From the NCBI GenBank assembly GCA_900095095.1, contig FMBT01000390.1, positions 100,347 through 164,346 of the forward strand: 64,000 nucleotides of DNA. The letters run 5' to 3'. Below are positions 11,358 through 23,187 of this stretch, one piece after another. The first letter of the stretch is position 1; every line of letters starts with the position of its first letter. The translations under genes were made by a program, and so were the position numbers. A model generated the notes under the pieces. It had not been told where the DNA came from. It ran no database searches and saw only the letters and a program-made list of their open reading frames with translations. Origin of the DNA: Fragilariopsis cylindrus CCMP1102 (taxonomy: Eukaryota > Bacillariophyta > Bacillariophyceae > Bacillariales > Bacillariaceae).

Positions 11358-11994
11358 CTTGCCGTGCCTTCTTCCTACTATAGTTTGCGAGAGTTTGTTC
11401 TTTGTTCTGTGAATCCGTTCGAAAGCAAATAGGAATGAAATCTACAAGTAATAAGTAATGTGAATGCTGCGTAATAGTAGTTGACTTCAAATTCTTGCTG
11501 ATGTTTTTATCTGGCGTGAATACTGTAACAAACAACCCAGTAAACTTTTAACGACATCTTATTGTAGAGAGCCTATTACGCTTAACGTACAAGTAGCGTG
11601 GAAATTCCGTCTCTCTCTTTTGCCTTCTTCTTCGGAGCGAACACTGTTTTGAATCTCGGGAGTCAGTCAGTCCAGTCACGGGGGGGGGCGGGAAAATCTA
11701 CATTTTCGATTTTTCAAACAAAATATAGTGATCGATGAATTAATTAATGAATGAAGCATCTCAGCATCACAATTCACCATATATAATATGCATTCACCAT
11801 CAATTAATTATCACATATTCGTCTCATAACTTCGATACTGATAGTGTTCTTGTAGCTAAGTTGAAAGTAGTAGTCTATGATCTTCACGGTCGGAGGAGCA
11901 TCGTAATAAAATAAATAAAGTTCAACAACAATCAGTCATCAAGTCAGCCATTCAGTCAACTTTCCAGCTTTTCTAACATTAAAATTCATCCATC
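11358..11994. promoter_or_regulatory. divergent intergenic region
   Basis: Lies between a minus-strand start at 11357 and a plus-strand start at 11995, so it should carry both promoters. A G-run occurs near 11681-11690. No defined element was recognised. Confidence 0.35.
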
Positions 11995-13371
11995 ATGGCG
12001 GTCGTCGATCTAAATGAAAATAAGATGGAAAGACAAATGGGTCAAGGTTGGGAAGGAAAGGGTTGTCCAATTATTGTAAAAGGTACAACAGCTGAATATC
12101 GAAGAACGATACAAAAAGTTGCACTTTCCACTGATATAGCTGTGGAAATTGGTAGTGCTGCTGGTATCACAACTATAATCCTTGCAAGATTATGTAAACG
12201 TGTTATTGGTGTTGACTTTAATCATAAATGTATTAAAGAATCAATTGAATATGCAACAAAAAATGGTTTCCGTACATCATATAGTAATGAAATTAATGGT
12301 AGCAACAATGGTACCAATGATAACGATAAAAATAAAAATAATGATAAACCAGTCGTTGAATTTGTTGTTGCTATGGTCAAAACTGGGAATAAAGAAAAAT
12401 GTTTAGAATCATTATATGAATTAGAACATGCATTGAAGGTAAATGGTGGCCTCTCTTTAAGAGATGTATCTTTACTTGCTATAGACATTGCAGGTACGGC
12501 ACCAATAGAAATGATAACACCTATCATTAATTCATTACGTGAAGTTATGAGACCAAGAGTAACAGTTGTGAAATCTTTATCATTAAAGAAATTATCAATG
12601 GCATTAGAGGCAGGACAAAATGATTATAATGATATTATAATACAACAACCAAAAAAACAGCAACAGCAACAACAAGCTAGAAAAGTTAGAGATGATGATG
12701 TCGGAAAGAAAGTTCATGGTGACCATGGTATTTCAATCGTTCTTGTTCCAGCATCTTCTTCCCTACCATTAAAGGAAATAACCATTGATGGTGGCGGCGA
12801 CAAAGAAACTTATTTTAACGATTTTTTGGAGAAGAATTTCAAACTCAAACCAGGTGAGATTGTTAATATGGATCTTGTTCAAAATCAAGCAAATGAATCC
12901 TATCAATGTACGTCGTATGTTTGTCCACACGTTTCTTCAGCAACATTACGGATAGCTGCTGAGGCTGGAACAATACAAAGACTTCCTATCAACATAAGCA
13001 GTAGTAACAGCAACAGCAGTAGTAGTAGCTGCAGTAAAACCGATGCATCTACTAGTATTAGATGTGATATTTATGCGTATTTTGATGAAAGTGCAAACCT
13101 GAAAGGTCGACCTATTAATCAACGGGCAATCGCTAATATCAACAACAACGAAAGCGACAATGATAATGATAATGATAATGATAATGGAAAGGGTAGCGAT
13201 GTTGCTTCTTCTACTCTTGACGATGACAACAGCTCTAATGATTCTAGTAGAGATATAATTCACGGAGATGTCTTTTTAGTAAGATTAAAGCGGGAAAATA
13301 ACAGCAGCATGATACCTGTTTCATTACGTTTAAGTGAATTGTGTCTGGCATCTCCCGTGGCAGACAATTAA
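11995..13371 (+). CDS. SAM-dependent methyltransferase-like protein
   Basis: A 458-residue intact protein. Seen: a Rossmann methyltransferase motif I, VEIGSAAGITTIILA, at about residues 45-59, followed by the acidic strand end VIGVDFN at about 66-72 (motif II), then an Asn/Asp-rich linker and a strand LLAIDIAG at about 159-166 (motif IV-like). The C-terminal half holds Gln, Ser and Asp/Asn runs and a short domain with DIYAYFDE and GDVFLVRLKRE. The substrate cannot be inferred. The fold call is good; the specific role is unknown. Confidence 0.65.
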   Translation: MAVVDLNENKMERQMGQGWEGKGCPIIVKGTTAEYRRTIQKVALSTDIAVEIGSAAGITTIILARLCKRVIGVDFNHKCIKESIEYATKNGFRTSYSNEINGSNNGTNDNDKNKNNDKPVVEFVVAMVKTGNKEKCLESLYELEHALKVNGGLSLRDVSLLAIDIAGTAPIEMITPIINSLREVMRPRVTVVKSLSLKKLSMALEAGQNDYNDIIIQQPKKQQQQQQARKVRDDDVGKKVHGDHGISIVLVPASSSLPLKEITIDGGGDKETYFNDFLEKNFKLKPGEIVNMDLVQNQANESYQCTSYVCPHVSSATLRIAAEAGTIQRLPINISSSNSNSSSSSCSKTDASTSIRCDIYAYFDESANLKGRPINQRAIANINNNESDNDNDNDNDNGKGSDVASSTLDDDNSSNDSSRDIIHGDVFLVRLKRENNSSMIPVSLRLSELCLASPVADN

Positions 13372-13730
13372 ATGATAACATAACATAAAATGAATCCGAC
13401 AATGTTGTTATGAGCATTGTCTCTTAGTAGTTGTAAGATTCGATTCTCTCAACTTAACACCAATTCAACAACTGAACCTACAATTGCTTCTAGCTTCCAA
13501 ATATAATTGGAGCTCATGGTAGACCGTCCCTTTTTAGGAAGGCAGCAGGAACGTGTAGTAGAAAGTCAGTCAAGCAGTATATTTGTACAAATAAGAAGGA
13601 ACGATATATTGGGTTTGTGCTTAATCTATCTGAAAAGGGATAGGTGTGTCTTGTTAATAATGTGAGGTTTATGTCTATTGCACTATTTTCTCTTTAAAAG
13701 GCACTGCAATTCAGGACAATTTATTTATAT
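13372..13730. other. intergenic, convergent
   Basis: Spacer between two 3' ends. Nothing recognised. Confidence 0.55.
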
Positions 13731-14603
13731 TTATTGCACTCTTTCCATGAAGGCTCCCTTGTCTGTATCAACCTTAATTGTTTCTCCCTGATTAAGATAT
13801 CCTGGTACGGTAATGGTAGCTCCACTGTTTAATGTTGCTGGCTTTGTATGACCCGATGCCGTATTACCCTTCGCATTGGGTTCTGTTTCAGTAATTTCAT
13901 AGACTCCTGTGGATGGAACAACAAGCTCGATGGGCTTATCCTTAAAAAAGACCAATTTAACAACCATACCTTCTAAAAGCCATTGAACTTTATCATCAAC
14001 GACCTTTGAACTGACTGGTACCTCATCGAACGTTTCTGAATTCATGAAAAAGAAAGTCTCCTATATATATACATAATATATTTCATTTTTTGGAGGAGAA
14101 CAGGCAAACATTCGACAACGAACAACGTTGTATTCTTTCGTGTGAGAATTCACAATCATTCATATGACAGTATAGAGAATAAATAACTACGACGAACACA
14201 ATAATAACAAAAGCAGAGCAACAAAAAAACTTACACCATCTGCGTACGTATATTGATGATCTGATTTTTCAATCATAGCAGTTTGAAATTTTTCTCCACT
14301 ACGGTACGTATTTTCTATGGTAGTACCTCTCACTAAATTCTTGAATTTGATTGTTGTCTTTGCTGCACCACGAGCCTGTTTCATAATACTAAAATTCAAT
14401 ACCTTGAATGGTTCACCGTCCAATTCAATTGTCATACCATTTTTAATATCTGATGTATCGATTGCGACATTTAAAGACGTCGAAAATCGAGATGCCAAAG
14501 CGTTATTGGTACTGGAAATTCTTGGAGAGAATGCTGTCGTCGACGAGGCCGTCAGGCACAACAGACCGAGGAATGCGGATAGATTTAAGCGAGACATCAT
14601 CAT
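13731..14603 (-). CDS. efp: plastid translation elongation factor P
   Basis: Exons 14603-14235 and 14057-13731, joined over a 177-bp intron (phase 0), give 231 residues. EF-P rescues ribosomes stalled at proline runs by binding between the P and E sites. Seen: a signal peptide ending in TTAFSPR (about residues 22-28), the ASAF-type plastid signal; the KOW-like N-terminal domain; the OB domain with FMNSETFDEV; and the C-terminal OB domain with GDTAS-like GNTASG, KPATLNSGA and VDTDKG. The tip of the domain I loop reads MKQARGAAK, so the modified Lys of E. coli is replaced by Arg at about residue 78. It faces the ABC-F gene across 454 bp. The start at 14603 is the first of three in-frame Met codons. 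Confidence 0.92.
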
Positions 14604-15057
14604 TGTGGAAATAAAGTAGGATTTGTGTGATTCTGTTAAGATAATACTACTAATATACTGTAAGTATATTATAATTTGATGGCAGATTTTATTCCATTCG
14701 ATGGTCGTCAAATCTCTTTTTCATCCAATCATCAAAATGAAAATCGAATCAGCAATCACGCGCACAAAATTCGAAAAATGAGATCCACGTGTAACAGATG
14801 GTAGTCAGTCAATATCGCACTCAATATAATAAAGTGATGTGTGCAACTCCTCTTTTCCCATATCGAAATCTCACAGAACAATAAAAAAACGACAAGATAA
14901 AAGACGAACAATCAAATTAGAATAACATACATACAAGTTCAAACTACGAGTAGTCTAGATTTAAGAACTAAAAGCTCAAGCTCAATTCCATCATCAAATT
15001 AGCATAACATATCGAAACTGCCTACCTACTACGTATCTCTATATCTTTCAAAACGCA
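14604..15057. promoter_or_regulatory. shared EF-P/ABC-F divergent promoter region
   Basis: 454 bp separate the start codons of two plastid translation factors on opposite strands. The spacing and shared destination suggest co-regulation, but no specific element was identified. Confidence 0.4.
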
Positions 15058-18000
15058 ATGAGACTATTTCTTTCGGCGACTTTGTTTTGTGCTCTTTCTG
15101 CTGATGCGTTTGTCCCACGCGGAAACAACAACAACAACAATAATCCAAGAGCAGCGACAATAACAACGACTTCCACTCCAATTACAACATTTATAGCACC
15201 CCAATCACCCGCTATTCGAACAACAAATAATGCAGTGAATAATGATCAGCCTTCCCTTGTAACACTTTTTGCAAAGAAACAGAAGGGAAATAATGCCAAG
15301 GCTGCAGCGTTAGATGCTCTCGATACATTGGATGTTATGGATGAACCATTATCGAAGAAGGATCAAAAGGAATTATTAAAGAAACAAAAGAAAGAAGAGG
15401 CGAAGGCAGAAGCTGAAGCAGCGGAGGAAGTGGACGGTGGAGTTGCCAATAAGCAATTGACTAAAAAAGAAAAAATGCTTGCCAAAATGTTAGCACTTGA
15501 TGCATTGGATGCTGAACAAGCTGCTAGCTCAGATGGTGATGGAGGTGGAAATGATGTCGATGGTATTGACAGGTCACAGCTTTCAAAGAAGGAACTTAAA
15601 GCACTAAAAAGAAGGAAGAAAAGATGGCTCTCAAGGCAGAAAAGAAATCCCAAAAGATGGCGGATAAGCAAGAACAACTTGAGGGTAATGATAATATTAA
15701 TGGAGACGACGACGACGAATCATCATCATCTAGCGAGACTAGTGCTGAAACTGTTGTGGCTGAAATAGTCCCCCCGAAAGTTACACTGGAGGATAAGATC
15801 CGTAAGGAACGTCCTCCTCCTAGAATTCGAATTATGGAAAGTGCTCAACCAGGATTTGTATCACTTCGGATGGAAAATATTGGAATTACATTTCGAAATC
15901 AAGAAGTATTAAAAGACGTTACATGGGGTGTCTCATCCGGTGATAGAATTGGTCTAGTGGGAAAAAATGGGGCCGGAAAGACGACACAACTACGAATCAT
16001 GGCAGGAGAATTGGAACCAACAACCGGTGACGTTGTCAAATCTTCGATGGATCTTCGAACAGCGATGCTTCGTCAGGAGTTTGTTGATGAACTAATCAAG
16101 GAACGAACATTGAAGGAAGAATTTATGAGCGTCTTTGAAGAAGAAAATAAGATCGTTCAGGATCTAAAAGATGCTGAAAGCAAACTAGAATCTATGTCCG
16201 ACGCAGATCCTGAAGAGATGCAAGAAATTTTAGATCGGATGCAAGAGTTACAACAAAAAGCCGAAGATAAAGAAGTGTATGCCTTAGAAAGTAGAGTCAA
16301 GAAAACTATGGATCTGATGGGTTTCAACGAAGAGGAAGGTGAAGATCTTGTTGCTAGTTTTTCCGGAGGTTGGAAAATGAGAATCGGACTTGGCAAAGTA
16401 TTGCTCAAGGATCCAAACGTTTTGCTACTTGGTGAGTACTTACTACACCCAGCTCCTCCCATTTACGTAGTTAACCCCCCCCCCCCCCCTCAATACATCA
16501 AAAAACTCACTAAATTGCTTTCATATCGTTTCGTATCGTTGTAACGTCGATCGTAGATGAACCTACGAATCATTTAGACTTGGAGAGTGTTGAATGGCTT
16601 GAAGCATTCTTGCGGGAACAAAATATCCCAATGATCATTGTTAGCCACGATCGTGAATTTTTAGATCAAGTTTGTACCAAAATTGTAGATGCTGAAGGTG
16701 GTTTTTGTACTGAATATGATGGAAACTACTCTCGATTTTTAGGGCTGAAAAAGGCACGTATGGATTCCTGGCAGGCTTCCTTTGATGCCCAGGAGAAAAA
16801 GCTGAAGACGGAGCGTCAATGGATGCAAAAATTCAAAGCGAAGCAACCTACGGTAGTTAAACAGCGCAAAGAAAGGATGGATAAATTTATAAAGAGTGAA
16901 GAATACGTTCAGAAACCTCCTTTCAATGGCAAACCATTCAAGTTTCGATTCCCTGATGCTTCTCGTTTGAGTCCCGAAGTCGCATCAATCGAAGCCTTGA
17001 GTCACGCTTACAACAATGAAATTTCAAAGAATCGTCTTTTTGATAATGTCGATTTATTTATCGAGAAAGGGGACCGAATTGCTGTGGTGGGGTGAGTAGA
17101 TACAACGTTCAATCGTTGTTTTTCGTGTACATATTTCAATACCAGAAGATAATTTTCAATTACCTTTGCTATTGAATAGCCTTTCTGATAATAATTTTTC
17201 CATTTCGTCCTTCCGTTGTTGTGACTGTATTATATATATGTATATATAAATATAAACTTACTATTACTCATTATGCAGTCCGAATGGAAGTGGAAAGAGC
17301 ACCCTTTTGCGTCTACTTATTGGGAGGGAAGACCCTGACGAAGGTGAAGCGAAGATTGTCGGACAGAATGTGGATTTGGCTTATTTTGAACAAAACCAGG
17401 CCGATGCTCTAGACTTAGGCAAGACTGTGATTGAAACGATCCAAGGATCAAGCGAAGGACAATCGTACAACGAGTTACGCGCCCTTCTCGGTCAATTTTT
17501 GTTCAAAGGTGACGATGTAGAGAAGAAAGTTGAATTTTTGAGTGGAGGTGAGAAGGCAAGGCTTTCTCTTTGCTGCATGATGCTCCGCTCCGCTAATTTA
17601 CTGATATTAGACGAACCAACAAATCATTTAGGTAAGTACTTGCGTATGTGTATGTGTATGTTCACTTGGTTTTAGACTATGTCAAAATGAATACCAATGA
17701 ATTCAACTTTGTCCATTCTTTGTTGATCTATTCTCTCTGTAGATATACCTGCAAAAGAAATGCTCGAAGAAGCCCTTCAACATTTTGCTGGATCAATAAT
17801 GGTTGTTTCGCACGATCGTTACTTCATTTCCAAAGTAGCAACTTCTATTGTTGCTATCGAAGATAGGCAACTCACCAAATATCAAGGTGATTATAAATAC
17901 TATATGGAAAATAGTAAGGCGATTAGAGAGAAAATAGAAGCAAGGTATGTATCTGGACTTGATCGTATTGGGGCTGCACCAATAATCGAGTTGGAAGAGC

Positions 18001-18098
18001 TCACAAAGCCAAAACGAAGTTTTGGAGGAGCTAAGACTGCTGGTTTGGTCACTCGCAAAGACAAGGGTGTAAAAAATGCCAAACGGCAGCAAAAATAG
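15058..18098 (+). CDS. plastid ABC-F family ATPase (ribosome-associated)
   Basis: Exons 15058-16431, 16557-17091, 17279-17631 and 17743-18098 give about 872 residues once a one-base break in the A5 run at 15606-15610 is bridged. The N-terminus is a signal peptide with SADAFVPR, a plastid signal. After a long Lys/Glu/Ala-rich region come two ABC domains: GLVGKNGAGKTT, SFSGGWKMRI, LLLDEPTNHLD; then the linker with WMQKFKAKQPTVVKQR; then GPNGSGKST, LSGGEKARLS, LLILDEPTNHLD. Twin cassettes with no membrane segment define ABC-F, whose members (such as EttA) bind the ribosomal E site. The break is shown by the change from KALKRRKKRW to KKEEKMALKAEKK in the next frame, which keeps the charged pattern. 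Confidence 0.9.
16475..16489. repeat. C15 homopolymer in ABC-F intron 1
   Basis: A run of fifteen C bases inside the first intron of the ABC-F gene. It is the longest GC homopolymer seen in the window. Confidence 0.9.
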
Positions 18099-18798
18099 AG
18101 CTACATCGGATATAAAAAGCTAAATATGGAAGTTCACCTTTCTCCGCGAGCTGCCGTGTTAATATTAATTAATTAATTAATGATGAAACCCTTTTTTAAA
18201 CTTAACAGTAATAGTGCATTCATTGGTGACTAAATTCCGCCAGTCATACATTTGTATATACATTTGTATATATATATATATATCAGGCTGTGTATGTTTG
18301 TTGGATAGTCTGAAATGTTTTGCTAAAAACTCCAATCTTTGTATTGAAGGGGGGTTGGGGGGGGTTAGAGAATTTTATTTTCCCACTCAATTTGTTTATT
18401 GTGCCCGCGAACTACCGGATAGATTATTTTACATTTTGTTGCCGTTAAATAACTTGAAACTAGTCGATAGCATTTGTCGTCGCTCATTCCGACATTACGA
18501 CTTCAAACTGATAGTAGTCCTAATAGTAGTTGTTTATCATCAAATCTCTTTTGCCAACAATAACATTACTCATTACATAAGATTCAAGATAAAGGAAATA
18601 TAAGCATTGTGGCTTATTCATTACTGTAGTGGATTAAATAAAATCGTGTGACTCATCATCGTCGTTGTCGGATTCCAGTATTTAAAAGTAGAGAGAATCC
18701 TCTACCTGCTATGAATACCTAATTCTTCTCGAAAGAAACGTCAAATACGAAGAAAGCATTGGTTTCGTACCACGAAATCTTTTTGCAAGAAGTGCGCC
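18099..18798. other. intergenic
   Basis: Spacer between two plus-strand genes. It includes TTAA repeats near 18166-18180, a TA-rich run near 18265-18285 and a G-rich patch near 18349-18364. An open stretch at 18214-18603 has no domain and no coding character. Confidence 0.5.
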
Positions 18799-19554
18799 AT
18801 GTCATCGTTTTTCTTTTCACCTACACCTACAATAGCTGCTATACCACCACTAGATGGTGATGATACAAATACGTTACCTAAGAAAAAAATTACTGTCTAC
18901 TTGATTCGACATGCCGAAACAGAAGAAAATGTTAAGATGGATGGTCTTCGAGAAGTAGGCAATTCTATTTATGGTTGTCGTGTCCCATCTTCGAAAGACT
19001 TATCAAGCAGCTTATCATTTCTTGGTGGTGTAGTAAAAGGAGATACAGATTCTGATCTGTCACAAAATGGGAAAGAACAAATCAATGAACTTTTTCAAAT
19101 AATGGATAGCGATAAGAAAAACAGTAATAATGTGAATTCTGTGATAGAGATAATTGATGTAATTGGACATAGTCCACTGGCCCGTACAAAAGAAACTTGC
19201 TATGGTGTTTTTGGTCTTAACAATATTGACGACGATAGCAACGAAGACAAAAATAATGTGGTAGAATTAAGTTGTTTAGAAGAGGTTACTCCATGGGAAA
19301 CAGCTGTATCCGGACGGAGAAATACTGTACACAAACGTATCGGGGAACTAAAAGATTGGATCGAGAGTCAGCAAGATGCAACATCTATTGCATTAGTAGG
19401 TCACAGTGAGTATTTCATGATCATGCTTGGAGTAAGTCGATCAGAAAAGTTCCAGAACTGCGATGTTTGGAAAGTCGACTATGAATATGGTGGTACTTGG
19501 AGCAATCTAGAACTCAAACATAGGTTGAATTCTAGTAAACCAATGGGATTCTAG
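18799..19554 (+). CDS. histidine phosphatase superfamily (PGAM-like) protein
   Basis: A 251-residue intact protein. The catalytic LIRHAETEEN is at residues 35-44, so the His that would be phosphorylated is at 37. A second conserved His appears in VGHSEYF near residue 200, and VIGHSPLART near residues 120-130 provides the substrate-side segment. These three match the branch 1 histidine phosphatases (phosphoglycerate mutase, fructose-2,6-bisphosphatase and broad-specificity phosphatases). There is an Asp/Asn/Glu-rich insert before LSCLEEVTPWE. No targeting signal is obvious, so it is probably cytosolic. The substrate cannot be told from sequence. Confidence 0.85.
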   Translation: MSSFFFSPTPTIAAIPPLDGDDTNTLPKKKITVYLIRHAETEENVKMDGLREVGNSIYGCRVPSSKDLSSSLSFLGGVVKGDTDSDLSQNGKEQINELFQIMDSDKKNSNNVNSVIEIIDVIGHSPLARTKETCYGVFGLNNIDDDSNEDKNNVVELSCLEEVTPWETAVSGRRNTVHKRIGELKDWIESQQDATSIALVGHSEYFMIMLGVSRSEKFQNCDVWKVDYEYGGTWSNLELKHRLNSSKPMGF

Positions 19555-19809
19555 TAAGCAAATAATGGCAATGTAACTTTAAGTAGGAAACTTGTTGTAA
19601 AAATTCCATATACTATTAGCAAAATGCTGCAACAATGTATTCCATTCCATTCATATTTGTCTATATAATATGGTATGATATGATATAATATATAGCTACG
19701 CGCATGTGGTTACATAGTAAAACAACATCTAATATAATGTTTCATTACAGCTTACTAGTAGTAGACACCATGCATCATACTTGAAGTCTCTCTAAATAAA
19801 CAGGAAAAA

Positions 19810-21178
19810 TCATATACATAATTTCTTTTCGCGTCCCTCTTCGTATGATTCAAACCCATCTTCATAGTACGAATCAACTTGCTCTTTCAGTTGCTTGTAC
19901 AATTCTTGAGCATTCGTTCGTTCCCTTGGATTGCGTTTCCAACAATTTTGAAGTATATGCTGAATGGCTGGTCTCCAATCTCTCTTGAGTGGAGGCCGAT
20001 CGTCCTTTTTAATGACAGTCTCACGATGTTCTTCCTGACTTAACTTACCAAAGGCTTTTTCCAATGCAACTAATTCCCAAAACAATATAGAAAATGAATA
20101 TATATCGGCACTTAAATTATATGGCTGTCCCAAGGCGACCTCGGGGGCCATGAACCGACGAGAACCCGTACCTCCCGACATTTCATAGAAGCCTGGTTCA
20201 TTGCGTTTTGTTTGTTTGCGATGTACGATTGTTTGAATGAATCAACAGAAAAATACCATCTCAGTGAGTGTTTACTGATCTAGAATATTATAGAAAAAAA
20301 GCTGCAGAACAACTCTAACACGTACCGTCTGCTGTTTTCTGTAAGGGATCTAACTCTTTTGCTAGTCCAAAATCAAAGAGCTTGACACGTCCCTCGAAGT
20401 TAAATCCAACATTATCTGGTTTCAAGTCGCTGTTGGGGGATAGATTTCGATTAGATTGATACGACGTTGTAGGAAAGAAAGTAGAAAAAAAAGCATCCGA
20501 ACGAACAAATAAGGTGCATATTGCTTCCAACGTTAAAAAGAAATAGAATATGTACTCACCGAAAGACAATCTTAAGATTATGCAGATGACGAATAGCGCC
20601 ACAAATATCAGTTGCTACATGCAGTCTTTGTAAAAACATAGCCTGAAGAAGCTTAATGTTGGCGGGAGATGAGTGTCGAAGCTTGCGTCGCTTTAGTTCT
20701 TTCCATATGTCGATACGTTTATCTAAAGTATCGTATAGTCTATCAACGACTAAAAAATAACCTCCCATTTGTCCCGTGGCAAAGCCAGCAGCTCCAGCTG
20801 CTGCCACCCCGTGCAAAGAAATTATTGATGGATGGGGTGATTGCTTATAGCGCTTAAATACTTTGCTTCTAAGAGTAGATCTGCTGCACCATTGCAGAAT
20901 TCATTCGAGTTAGCCATCGCGGATTCGTTAAGAAACTTCACGGCTAGTAATTTTCGATCAATATTTTTTAATATGGTTAATCGCTGTTGACGTTGATCGT
21001 CACTGACAGGTGATGATTCATCCAGTTCAATCTTTTCAAGTTCATATACACTATTGAATCCTCCCTTACCCAGTTTGTCCCCCAAGAATGGGATAATTTC
21101 ATCGCGTTCGAAGTAGGGAACGCAATCTTTTTTCAGATCCTTGATCAATGAAGATCGTTTGGTCTTTTGGTAACACAA
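19810..21178 (-). CDS. protein kinase, one frame break
   Basis: Exons 21178-20560, 20429-20326 and 20192-19810 encode a kinase catalytic domain of about 368 residues. Seen: glycine loop LGKGGFNSVYEL, AVKFL with the ATP-binding Lys, catalytic loop FRDLKPDNVGF (HRD with Phe in place of His), LFDFGLAKEL (DFG), GSRRFMAPEV (APE) and the C-lobe SADIYSFSILFWELV. The lobes resemble tyrosine-kinase-like Ser/Thr kinases. A one-base break in the G4 run at 20834-20837 (plus strand) separates SNHP from PSIISLHGVAAAG and would truncate the protein before the C-lobe. No in-frame ATG lies before the glycine loop and an upstream stop occurs near 21188, so a 5' exon is probably missing from this model. Confidence 0.8.
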
Positions 21179-22014
21179 AAAATATCACAGCAACAATAAT
21201 AGTAACAACGACATACGTTAGTTGGACTTTAAACGATATATGATAAGAATGTTAGAGAAAAAAGAATACCGAGAAAGCGACGCCTAACTAACAACTGACC
21301 ATTTCTTGGCATACTCTTGTTGCATATCGACTGGCTTTCTGACAGACATCTAAATCTAAGGGAATCATTGTATTATGAAGGATCTTTCCACAGGCAATCA
21401 ATCAACAAGGAATGATTGTACTGCTTCCTGGTCCTGCTATTCATGTAAATAAATGCTTTTGTTACAGAATTTATATTTTATGTCAAAGCATACGTTCACA
21501 CTACAGTATTGAATAATAAACGTTATTATGCGTTATATAAATCATTCAAATACTTTTGTATTGCTGGGGGATCGGATGTTTCACACAATTGAAATTCCCC
21601 CGAATATACCCTCGATTGAAAACATCAACTTTTATATCGTAATTTAGTACCAGGTACTGTACTTCACTTTACAACTTGACACATACATGCAGTAAGTTAG
21701 TAAACTACTTCAATGTTATTATTGTGAGGTTTGCCATTTTGATACTTGCAGGCATATATTTTCTAGACCTGAACATAACAGTCATCAAGGATGCAATGTA
21801 GTGATTAGAGAGAAACATACCCCTCTTTTTCTTGCATTATTTGGTCACGTCAAGATGATCATGGGATATCTAGGGTAGCCACATTGTTTCTAGACTTGGA
21901 TTTATTCCTGGTGATTTTTTTGTGGTGACTTCTGTAAAAAGCTTCAATCCTTAAAATAGCAATCACCAGTCCAAGTAGTGTCCTACTACTATGATTAACA
22001 ACTACCACCTACTG

Positions 22015-22034
22015 CTACTTCATACTCCTACTGC
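22015..22034. repeat. 20-base repeat, copy 1
   Basis: Reads CTACTTCATACTCCTACTGC and recurs exactly at 22455-22474. Both copies follow a TACT-rich lead-in. Confidence 0.8.
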
Positions 22035-22454
22035 CAATACCATGCTCCAGAACTACTAGTACAACTAAAGGAAGGTGTATACATAGTTCGTTCAATGAGA
22101 TCATCCCATATCTTTCATCTGATTGATATGTATATATTGACAGGGATTATTCCACTCCTCTGTCTTTTATCTTGTTTCATTTTGTATTGATTTTGTCATC
22201 ATTGTACATGTACAATTGGAAACTCATTTATTATTGCCTGAAGCCTAATCCGTAAAGAATTATGAGCTTTAGGTAAGTCTATCAATACACAGAAAGTATT
22301 CTATTGATGCTGTAAGCATTCTATAAGCAATTCAGTGGATCTTAGTGAAGTGAAGAGTTGAAGTCATGATACGTTGGAGTATGATTGATACAGCAAGATA
22401 GGAATAATAGCTCAAGAAGAGTCCTGTAGTATAGTATGTTTGCATGGGACACTA

Positions 22455-22474
22455 CTACTTCATACTCCTACTGC
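22455..22474. repeat. 20-base repeat, copy 2
   Basis: Exact second copy of the 20-base sequence at 22015-22034, followed here by the palindrome CTGCTAGCAG. Confidence 0.8.
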
Positions 22475-23187
22475 TAGCAGGTATTTTACTGCTCAAGATG
22501 TAGGAGTAAGACACAAGTAACTAGTGAAGTAGATATATACACCGCTAATGAGCAACTAAGAGCACACTTCAGGTAAACACTATTTACATATGTGTAGAAC
22601 ATAGTTAGAAAGTCTTCAGTCTAGTGAACTTAAGTAGCTAGATGCATTTACAGATTATGAGAACAATATCTTTCATCACTCTTGGAAAAAAATATAATAA
22701 AATTGTACACAGGGTTGTCTTATAGTATAAATAATGATCAGTAACGGTATAATACACTAACTAACTAATAATGCAATATACAAAATATGTGCGCTCAAGG
22801 GTAGGCAAGGGAAAAAATCTAGAAGCGAGAGAAGCCAACAACATGTTCCACAAGTTGACTGCGGGTTAAAAAATTAAGAAAAGATTAAAGATATAGTAAA
22901 ATGGTGATAACTAGCAGTTTAAACTGATGTAATATGTAATGACGTCTACATCATTACCAGTGCCACCACAAGAGACAATCATCTGAGAAGATATTCGGAG
23001 TCAGTCTATCAAAATTTGTTAACTAGTTGACTTGTCTTGACGATTGAAGTCAGCACCGGTACTGCCACAAAATGTATTAGTATCTTCAGTAAAAGCGTAA
23101 CAGTCTTCCCACTTTCACTAGCTACGTGTAGCTATCGGAATCATATTATATTGTTGACGATGATGTCATTTGTACAGTCTAGTTTTT

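Larger units (their letters stand above)
21179..23187. other. long intergenic region with short repeats
   Basis: About 2 kb with no recognised gene, apart from a possible unplaced 5' exon of the kinase. It contains two copies of a 20-base sequence at 22015-22034 and 22455-22474, and several ACTACT/AGTAGT-rich patches. It may hold decayed repeat DNA, but I cannot assign a family. Confidence 0.45.

Noticed and set aside
10460-11432. Plus-strand open frames opposite the Gln-rich gene
   Set aside because: Leu, Val and Asp runs are complements of the minus-strand poly-Gln, poly-Asn and poly-His tracts.
15606-15610. Programmed -1 ribosomal frameshift in the ABC-F gene
   Set aside because: The site (CTA AAA AGA) is not a canonical X-XXY-YYZ heptamer, and the same kind of break occurs at many non-slippery sites in the window, so a consensus error is more likely.
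18214-18603. 129-residue open frame after the ABC-F gene
   Set aside because: It crosses TA repeats and a G-run, has no recognisable segment, and sits in a normal 3' flank.
20556-20816. Separate gene starting at HGVAAAG
   Set aside because: It is the middle of the kinase domain in a shifted frame, with an alternative (non-ATG) start; it joins in phase to exons on both sides.
20827-20834. GATG tandem duplication as the cause of the kinase frame break
   Set aside because: Removing four bases does not restore the frame. One added base in the adjacent G4 run does, giving SNHP-HPSIISLHGV, so the break is a single-base event.
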